In this document: positions 1 to 4,412 of the stretch, piece after piece
Layout: every line of letters starts with the position of its first letter
How positions within the stretch are numbered: the stretch's first letter is position 1
Origin: Clostridiales bacterium UBA4717
Lineage (GTDB): Bacteria > Bacillota > Clostridia > Oscillospirales > CAG-272
DNA length: 5,500 nucleotides
Assembly: GCA_002404395.1 (NCBI GenBank)
Contig: DHJP01000008.1
Span: 1 to 5,500 of the forward strand
Direction of reading: 5' to 3'
The notes under the pieces: generated by a model
Told to the model about the DNA's origin: nothing
Databases searched by the model: none
What the model saw: the letters and a program-made list of their open reading frames with translations, nothing else
Made by a program: the position numbers and the translations under genes

Positions 1-65
1 ATTGCAAGCGAAGCAAGTGATCCCGTATACGCGACCGATTTAACCCGCGACCGCATCGGCTTCAT
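1..65 (-). CDS. Probable Gx transporter family / heptaprenyl diphosphate synthase component I-like membrane protein, 5' end only
   Basis: Only the first 21 codons are visible; the gene runs off the left edge. The start is the ATG at 65-63, because a GGAGGT ribosome binding site (complement of 73-78) sits 7 nt upstream. An in-frame ATG at 56-54 is less well placed. The visible peptide reads MKPMRSRVKSVAYTGSLASL and one more alanine: a basic N-terminus running into a small, hydrophobic stretch, as expected for the first membrane helix of a polytopic protein. The start overlaps the end of the NusG-domain-II gene by 26 nt. In many Clostridia a NusG_II gene is directly followed by a Gx family (Hpre_diP_synt_I) gene, and the visible residues fit such N-termini. 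The family call is therefore inference from context plus a short peptide. The reading frame and start are well supported; the product is moderately so. Confidence 0.55.
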   Translation of the reverse strand, partial: MKPMRSRVKSVAYTGSLASLA

Positions 66-450
66 CCGAGCCACCTCCGATCGCTTCTATTCCCACAACG
101 GTTTTTGCCGGGAGGCAGACTGCAATTTCACCGGGGTCGGATATTTTGCCTCTTTTCACGCAAAGCTTGTCCGCACAATCGGAGTCCTTGACAAAACAGC
201 TCCCGTCTTTGATTACCACCGTAAGCGTAACGCCCTCGGAGCTGATCTCAAATTCCTTATCGCGATCAATAGCAAAGTATTCCCTTTTGCCCTCGTTATC
301 TACGTAAACTCTCTTACCGCCTTGCTCCGAAATTGAAAACCGAAGCAGGGTGATAAGCGCTGCGGCGGCAAGTACTGCAAGCAGTACGAGCAGATCGTGC
401 GGCTTGATAAAGTCCGATATTCCCGCACGTTTTTCAGACTTCAAAATCAA
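40..450 (-). CDS. NusG domain II-containing protein, membrane anchored
   Basis: This is a 136-residue protein: a short basic cytoplasmic N-terminus (about residues 1-18), one hydrophobic helix (about 19-37), then a small beta domain. The domain carries the NusG_II (PF07009) signature: an SDCADKLCV segment around residues 90-98, a GKISDPGEIAVCLP segment around 101-114, and cysteines at about 85, 91, 97 and 112. Topology suggests the domain is outside the membrane. The molecular role of these stand-alone proteins is not established; despite the name they are not transcription factors like NusG. The usual tryptophan after the second cysteine region appears to be Lys here. No ATG fits. The TTG at 450 is chosen for a GGA 6 nt upstream and a start just before the anchor; TTG at 444 is possible, and the longest frame starts at TTG 495. 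It overlaps the Dabb gene by 17 nt and the Gx-like gene by 26 nt. Confidence 0.85.
   Translation of the reverse strand: MILKSEKRAGISDFIKPHDLLVLLAVLAAAALITLLRFSISEQGGKRVYVDNEGKREYFAIDRDKEFEISSEGVTLTVVIKDGSCFVKDSDCADKLCVKRGKISDPGEIAVCLPAKTVVGIEAIGGGSDEADAVAG
73..78 (-). promoter_or_regulatory. Ribosome binding site for the Gx-like gene
   Basis: The minus strand reads GGAGGT here, 7 nt before the ATG at 65. It lies inside the coding sequence of the NusG-domain-II gene. Its position decides between the two in-frame ATG codons at 65 and 56 and shows that a further gene begins here. Confidence 0.7.
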
Positions 451-736
451 AGCAGTTCCGTGTTGAAGTAAATGGGCGGACAAAAGTGTCGGCAACCGCT
501 ACGTGCGCGGGATCGACCGAATAAGCTTTGAGCGCATCACGGTCGACAAATGACGAATCAAGCATCAATTCGGCGTTTGACGAGTCAAAGCCCTCGGTGT
601 ACACTTTAATTTCAAGCATACCGGGGATCTTGCCGCGCAATCCCTCAAGCTCGCGCTTGATATTCTGTATAATTTCAACTTTCTGCTCGTGAGTATACTC
701 GTTTTTAATGTTCCAAAGAATAACATGCTTTACCAT
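434..736 (-). CDS. Dabb family (stress-responsive alpha/beta barrel) protein
   Basis: This 100-residue protein matches the Dabb domain (PF07876) over its whole length. It opens MVKHVILWNIK with the early conserved His. It then has an amphipathic helix (about 15-35), the IPGMLEIKVY strand (37-46), an SSFVDRDALKAY segment (61-72) and the DPAHVAVADTFVRP motif (75-88), ending with a strand rich in Phe. Dabb proteins are ferredoxin-like barrels that usually dimerise. Known members range from stress proteins to cyclases, so the reaction here is unknown. No signal or membrane segment is seen, so it is probably cytosolic. The ATG at 736 is chosen because a run of six G lies 6 nt upstream and the domain begins there; the frame is open further upstream but encodes nothing recognisable. 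It is the first gene of an operon with the NusG_II and Gx-like genes and has its own promoter. Confidence 0.9.
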   Translation of the reverse strand: MVKHVILWNIKNEYTHEQKVEIIQNIKRELEGLRGKIPGMLEIKVYTEGFDSSNAELMLDSSFVDRDALKAYSVDPAHVAVADTFVRPFTSTRNCFDFEV

Positions 737-742
737 AATTTT

Positions 743-748
743 CCCCCC
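743..748 (-). promoter_or_regulatory. Ribosome binding site of the Dabb gene
   Basis: The minus strand reads TAGGGGGGAA, with the G-run ending 6 nt before the ATG at 736. It is a purine-rich Shine-Dalgarno with an unusually long G-run, and it fixes the start against the longer open frame upstream. Confidence 0.65.
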
Positions 749-751
749 TAA

Positions 752-770
752 CTGCCAAATACTTCGGCAG
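752..770 (-). promoter_or_regulatory. Small hairpin in the Dabb leader, just upstream of the ribosome binding site
   Basis: On the minus strand CTGCCGAA pairs with TTTGGCAG: five Watson-Crick pairs, one G-U wobble, two A-U pairs and a 3-nt loop. It lies in the roughly 60-nt 5' leader and ends 3 nt before the G-rich ribosome binding site, without covering it. No T-run follows, so it is not an intrinsic terminator. It could tune mRNA stability or ribosome access, but a function is inference only. Confidence 0.4.
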
Positions 771-803
771 GACCCAAAAAATGATATTTCAAACACAACA
801 ATA

Positions 804-832
804 ATTATATCACATTTTTGCGCACGATTCAA
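804..832 (-). promoter_or_regulatory. SigA-type promoter of the Dabb / NusG_II / Gx-like operon
   Basis: On the minus strand TTGAAT (832-827) is followed after 17 nt by a perfect TATAAT (809-804). A TG one base before the -10 box makes it an extended -10 promoter. Transcription should begin near 797, giving a leader of about 60 nt before the Dabb ATG. The surrounding 781-840 region is AT-rich, as expected. No operator-like palindrome overlaps the boxes. Confidence 0.8.
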
Positions 833-943
833 CATTAAAGTTTGAACAAAACGGATAATGATACATAATTCGCGGCAAAGAGCGTCGGATGTCAGCAGAC
901 GCCGATAAAGCTGCAAAGCGCGAGTATGCTCCTGTCCGATAAA

Positions 944-2041
944 TTATTTGCGCTCTGTAAGGCAGGCGTTAAGCTCCCACGCCGGTAAACACCCGGTTCG
1001 TCTGAGCAAGAGCCGCTTGTCGGGCAAAAGCGATTTCAGTCTTAAGGGGAGTACGAACAGATCCTCGCTCCTGTGATATACGCTCATCATTATTTCGGGC
1101 GCGTAGTTCTTTATGGTTTCAAGACATCCGTCAAGCGCTTCGGACTCAGAGCCTTCAACATCGAATTTTATAAAATCGACCTTTCGGTGTTCCAGAATAT
1201 TGTCGAGCGAATCGGCGGACACACGCTTCTCCGAGGTATCCTTGACCGAGGGCACGTGAGCAAGTCCCGCAACCGTGGAATTGCGGTTGCCCGAGCGCAA
1301 AAACACAAGCTCGCCCGCGCGGCTCCATGCACAGAGATTGTGCGCTTCCAGCTTACAGTTCAGCGTGTCTGCAGCCGCTTCAAGCTTTTTGAAATTTTTG
1401 GAATCCGGTTCAAACGCTATCGCTTCGCAAAGCCGTGGCGCCGCATCGCTGAAGAGCTTTATCGTATCGCCCGTATACGCTCCGAGGTCCGCGATGCGGC
1501 GCCACGAGGCGGTGTCAAATTCTCCGATCATCTCGTTAAGTTCCGAGGTGTTTTCAAGCAGGTATCCGAGCCGACCGGTGAGCTTATAGTTTATAATTGC
1601 TTTGTATAACTTACGCGATCTTGAGTCGTCAAAAGCCTCAAAAGCGGCGTTAAGCTCGGCTTCATGCGCTTTTGCGAACTCAAGAGTGAACAGCGCCTCT
1701 CCCGCTACCGGCACGTCCGGCAGATACAATTCATGCTTTGCCGCTATATTTTCTACCTGCGCGATCACGGACTCAAGCCTCGTTCCGAAAGCAACAAGCA
1801 CGATAAAATCAGCATACGCCCTTTCCACTTCGGAATAACTCATAACGCGTTTGCCGCGAAAGCTCTGACCGCGCACAAAGCCGTCAGACGCAAAGTATCC
1901 GCAAACCTCTACCGAGCGGCGCGCAAGCTCATTTGCGATCTTATCGGCGCCGTTTCCCATGCCGTAAATAAATATCGGCTTATCTGCCCGTTCGAGCTGT
2001 TCCCACAGATCTTTGTCGGGAAATGTTATAAAATCATTCAT
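944..2041 (-). CDS. FkbM family SAM-dependent methyltransferase with an N-terminal Rossmann-like domain
   Basis: This is a 365-residue, two-domain protein. Residues 1 to about 130 start with an IFIYGMGNGADKI glycine-rich loop (23-35) typical of nucleotide-binding Rossmann-like folds; its ligand is unknown. Residues about 180-365 form an FkbM methyltransferase (Methyltransf_21, PF05050): SAM motif I DLGAYTGDT (185-193), acidic FEPDSKNFKKL (210-220), FIKFDVEGSESEALDG (290-305), and a late YHRSEDLFVLP segment (322-332). FkbM enzymes usually O-methylate sugars or other small or glycan-linked hydroxyls; the substrate is not predictable. No signal or membrane helix is seen. The ATG at 2041 is chosen over the longer frame (to 2149) because GGAG (2051-2048) lies 6 nt upstream and the longer version would run through the amidohydrolase gene. 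Start and upstream stop overlap as ATGAATGA, indicating translational coupling. Confidence 0.9.
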   Translation of the reverse strand: MNDFITFPDKDLWEQLERADKPIFIYGMGNGADKIANELARRSVEVCGYFASDGFVRGQSFRGKRVMSYSEVERAYADFIVLVAFGTRLESVIAQVENIAAKHELYLPDVPVAGEALFTLEFAKAHEAELNAAFEAFDDSRSRKLYKAIINYKLTGRLGYLLENTSELNEMIGEFDTASWRRIADLGAYTGDTIKLFSDAAPRLCEAIAFEPDSKNFKKLEAAADTLNCKLEAHNLCAWSRAGELVFLRSGNRNSTVAGLAHVPSVKDTSEKRVSADSLDNILEHRKVDFIKFDVEGSESEALDGCLETIKNYAPEIMMSVYHRSEDLFVLPLRLKSLLPDKRLLLRRTGCLPAWELNACLTERK

Positions 2042-2873
2042 GTATCGCTCCGTTTTTATCCGATGCTTTGCCGAGAAACTCCATTGCATTATCCCAAAGG
2101 ACTCTGCGGGTAGCTTCGGCATCAAGCCCGAGCGCCGAAAAGCGTTCAAGCTCTTTTTTTCCGTACTTGCAGGGGTAGTCGGTACCGAACATTATCCGAT
2201 CGACGCCGAGCTTTTCAAACAGACGGTATATTTTCGACAGCTCGGTATTCCAGAGAGAGCTTGAACAGTCGTACCAGGCGTTTTCATGTCTGCCGAGCTC
2301 AAGCGCAAGCTCATGGTCAAGGTAGCCTCCGAGGTGAGCGGCGCAAAATTTTAACTTAGGGAATTTTTCGGCGAGCCGGTACAGTTTGTCAAGCTTTGAA
2401 TAACAGTATTTGTCACGGTCGTCGCCGATATGAAAATACACCGGGATTCTGCCCTCGCAAAAAGTATATAAATCAAAGAATCTCGGGTCGTCAATATCCG
2501 CGCCCTGTATATCCGGGTGTATCTTGAAACCGGAAAGTCCGAGCGCAAGGACACGCTCGCCCTCGGCGCTCTTGTCCGCGAAATCCTGATGCATACCTGC
2601 AAAACCGTAAGCTTCAAAACCGAGTGAGCGCGCCGTTTTTATGTCCCCGGCAATCGAATCGTTAACAGCCTTGACCTGATGTGCGTTTGTCGCGACTCCG
2701 AGCAACAAAAAGCCAGCGATCCCCGCTTCTCTTTCCGATGAGATAAGGTCGTTAAGTCTGCCGTTTCCCTCGCAGGTAAAATTATAAAAATTATTTAATG
2801 CCGTCACCGCTTTGTCGGCGATCGCATCGGGATATACATGAGTATGTATGTCAAAAATTTTTTGTTTTTCCAT
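2034..2873 (-). CDS. Amidohydrolase family 2 protein (metal-dependent TIM-barrel hydrolase or decarboxylase)
   Basis: This 279-residue protein has an Amidohydro_2 (PF04909, COG2159) TIM barrel. Visible metal-site elements are FDIHTHVYPD with the HxH pair (residues 10 and 12), GFKIHPDIQG (115-124), VYFHIGDD with His 148, CAAHLGGY with His 180, and FGTDYPCKYG with Asp 231. All expected metal or catalytic positions are present, so it is probably active. Relatives act on C-N bonds or decarboxylate aromatic and keto acids; the substrate here cannot be named. No export signal is seen, so it is cytosolic. The ATG at 2873 is preferred because the HxH motif normally lies near the N-terminus, although its ribosome binding site is weak (A-rich, no clear GGAG). 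A TTG at 2915 would add 14 residues and fall in the preceding hairpin. The last 8 nt overlap the FkbM gene. No promoter of its own is visible in the 78-nt gap after the aspartokinase. Confidence 0.87.
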   Translation of the reverse strand: MEKQKIFDIHTHVYPDAIADKAVTALNNFYNFTCEGNGRLNDLISSEREAGIAGFLLLGVATNAHQVKAVNDSIAGDIKTARSLGFEAYGFAGMHQDFADKSAEGERVLALGLSGFKIHPDIQGADIDDPRFFDLYTFCEGRIPVYFHIGDDRDKYCYSKLDKLYRLAEKFPKLKFCAAHLGGYLDHELALELGRHENAWYDCSSSLWNTELSKIYRLFEKLGVDRIMFGTDYPCKYGKKELERFSALGLDAEATRRVLWDNAMEFLGKASDKNGAIHE

Positions 2874-2910
2874 TCTTTTTACCGAAAACGCCCTTTGAGC
2901 CGAATGACCG

Positions 2911-2942
2911 AACAAGGCGGTGTCCGATCTCGGGCACCGCCT
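2911..2942 (-). terminator. Hairpin after aspartokinase: weak intrinsic terminator or attenuating stem
   Basis: On the minus strand AGGCGGTG (2942-2935) pairs perfectly with CACCGCCT (2922-2915). Inside, CCG and CGG form three more pairs around a 4-nt loop, separated from the outer stem by one mismatch. It starts 9 nt after the aspartokinase stop. The following bases are TTGTTC, a poor U-tract, so termination is probably partial. That would let some transcription continue into the amidohydrolase/FkbM pair, for which I see no separate promoter. Confidence 0.5.
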
Positions 2943-2951
2943 GTCTGATGC

Positions 2952-4268
2952 TTAAAGGCAAAATTCGCCGTAAATCGCCGACATCGCCTTTTCAAAGTCG
3001 GTTTCTTTTATGCCGACAATAATATTAAGCTCGCTTGAGCCCTGATCGATCATTTTAATGTTTATGTCGGCATCATAAAGCGATCTGAATACCCGGAGCG
3101 CGGTACCTTTAGCCTCTACCATTCCGCGTCCGACCACTGCAATAAGTGCAATTTCATCTTCGATCGTAAGACTGTCGGGAGTGACCGCTCTGAATATACC
3201 GTTCATGATCTGGTCGCGTTTGCTTTCAAGCTCTGAGGTCGAAATTATCACCGACATGGTATCAATGCCCGAGGGCAAATGCTCGAAAGAAAGGCCGTGA
3301 TTTTCAAACACCTCAAGCACCCGTCTGCCGAAGCCGAGCTCCGAGTTCATCAGATCCTTTTCGACCGTGACGGTACTGAAACCTTTTTTGCCCGCGATAC
3401 CCGTGATAATTCCGTGACCGTCATTTTCATACGAATGAGCGATGATCATTGTGCCGTCCGCAGCCGGATTGTTGGTATTGCGAATATTTATCGGTATTCC
3501 CGCATATCTTACGGGAAAAATCGAATCTTCGTGAAGTACGGTAGCACCCATATACGACAACTCGCGCAGTTCACGGTATGTGATCGTCTTTATTATCTTG
3601 GGATCCTTGACGATGCGAGGGTCGGCCATGAGGAAGCCGTCAACATCGGTCCAATTCTCGTAAACGTCCGCGCCTACCGCGCGTGCGACTATAGATCCGG
3701 TTATATCCGAACCGCCGCGCGAAAAGGTCTTGATCGTATCGTTCGGCATTGAACCGTAAAAGCCGGGTATGACCGCGTGCTCGTGACGGCGGAGCTCGCA
3801 CGACAGCAGGACGTTTGTCTTTTCGGAGTCAAAGGTGCCGTCCTCGTTAAAGAAAATATATTCCGCGGGATCAATGAAATCAAAGCCCAGGTATGCAGCA
3901 AGTACAAGACCGTTCAGGTATTCGCCGCGGCTCGCGGCATAATCCTTGCCCGCTTTATGCGCGAAAGCCACTTTGATCAGCTCAAACTCTTTATCAAGCG
4001 AAAGTTCAAGCCCGATCCCGTTTATAATGTCGTTGTAGCGTTTTTCGATCAGCGAAAAATGCATATCAATATTATCGCCGGCAGCCGCAGCTTCATAACA
4101 GCTGTACAGCATATCGGTGACCTTTGTGTCATCTTTTGAGCGTTTTCCGGGCGCTGAGGGTACTACGTACCTGCGGCTCGGATCATTGACTATTATTTCA
4201 TATACTTTTTTAAACTGCGCGGCGTCTGCAAGCGAGCTTCCGCCGAATTTAACAACCTTGGTCTGCAC
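2952..4268 (-). CDS. Aspartate kinase (aspartokinase)
   Basis: A complete 438-residue monofunctional aspartokinase (EC 2.7.2.4), phosphorylating L-aspartate with ATP at the entry to lysine, diaminopimelate, threonine and methionine synthesis in the cytosol. The kinase domain (about 1-285) shows KFGGSS (7-12), the Clostridia-like VVPSAPGKR segment (35-43), a SRGEYLNG stretch (113-120), SRGGSDITGSIVA (183-195) and WTDVDG (206-211). Two ACT domains follow (about 297-345 and 373-430), the second with DQGSSELNIIVGI (408-420); these normally bind the feedback amino acid. Length and layout resemble the LysC/YclM type. Which effector (Lys, Thr or both) is not readable, so no gene symbol is given. The start is GTG at 4268, with AAGGAG 7 nt upstream; an upstream in-frame extension lacks support. 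It has its own promoter and a leader of only about 25 nt, too short for a lysine riboswitch or T-box. No other pathway gene is adjacent. Confidence 0.97.
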   Translation of the reverse strand: MQTKVVKFGGSSLADAAQFKKVYEIIVNDPSRRYVVPSAPGKRSKDDTKVTDMLYSCYEAAAAGDNIDMHFSLIEKRYNDIINGIGLELSLDKEFELIKVAFAHKAGKDYAASRGEYLNGLVLAAYLGFDFIDPAEYIFFNEDGTFDSEKTNVLLSCELRRHEHAVIPGFYGSMPNDTIKTFSRGGSDITGSIVARAVGADVYENWTDVDGFLMADPRIVKDPKIIKTITYRELRELSYMGATVLHEDSIFPVRYAGIPINIRNTNNPAADGTMIIAHSYENDGHGIITGIAGKKGFSTVTVEKDLMNSELGFGRRVLEVFENHGLSFEHLPSGIDTMSVIISTSELESKRDQIMNGIFRAVTPDSLTIEDEIALIAVVGRGMVEAKGTALRVFRSLYDADINIKMIDQGSSELNIIVGIKETDFEKAMSAIYGEFCL

Positions 4269-4275
4269 TGTTATT

Positions 4276-4281
4276 CTCCTT
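4276..4281 (-). promoter_or_regulatory. Ribosome binding site deciding the GTG start of aspartokinase
   Basis: The minus strand reads AAGGAG here, 7 nt before the GTG at 4268. The longer frame starting at 4289 would place this site inside the gene, so the GTG start is favoured. The protein then begins MQTKVVKFGGSS, as is usual for the family. Confidence 0.8.
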
Positions 4282-4299
4282 ACACACAACGGTACTAAT

Positions 4300-4329
4300 A
4301 TTATATGTTAAAATATACAGTTTTGTCAA
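4300..4329 (-). promoter_or_regulatory. Consensus SigA promoter of aspartokinase
   Basis: On the minus strand a perfect TTGACA (4329-4324) and a perfect TATAAT (4305-4300) are separated by 18 nt of AT-rich sequence. Transcription should start near 4293, leaving a leader of about 25 nt. The strong boxes suggest high basal expression. No operator palindrome was recognised over or beside them. Confidence 0.88.
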
Positions 4330-4334
4330 GAAAT

Positions 4335-4387
4335 AAAAAAGCAGGCGCAAATGTTTGGACAAAAAAGCCAAGCACAGTCGCGCCTGC
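4335..4387 (-). terminator. Strong intrinsic terminator after the VanY-like gene
   Basis: On the minus strand GCAGGCGC (4387-4380) pairs with GCGCCTGC (4348-4341), followed at once by TTTTTTATTTC. The 31-nt interior folds further: TTGG pairs with CCAA around a T-rich 9-nt loop, and TGT pairs with ACA, so the stem is nearly continuous. It lies 25 nt past the stop codon at 4413. The T-run ends 5 nt before the -35 box of the aspartokinase promoter, so the two transcription units are cleanly separated. Confidence 0.88.
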
Positions 4388-4412
4388 GGATAAATTTTGG
4401 TAATATTTTCAG

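Noticed and set aside
882..902. GCGTC/GACGC inverted repeat after the FkbM stop, considered as a terminator
   Set aside because: The stem is only 5 pairs with an 11-nt loop, and the following TCTTTGCC is not a U-tract. I see no convincing terminator for the FkbM gene.
737..916. Upstream extension of the Dabb frame to position 916
   Set aside because: The extra 60 residues cross the promoter and leader, resemble nothing, and a good ribosome binding site marks the ATG at 736.
1073..1609. 178-codon plus-strand open frame opposite the FkbM gene
   Set aside because: It lies entirely antisense to a clear methyltransferase, shows no domain, has low-complexity basic composition, and no promoter or ribosome binding site was seen.
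1664..2113. 149-codon plus-strand open frame across the FkbM/amidohydrolase junction
   Set aside because: It is antisense to two real overlapping genes; no family resemblance and no initiation signal.
3279..3752. 157-codon plus-strand open frame opposite aspartokinase
   Set aside because: It is an antisense shadow of a well-conserved enzyme with no recognisable protein features.
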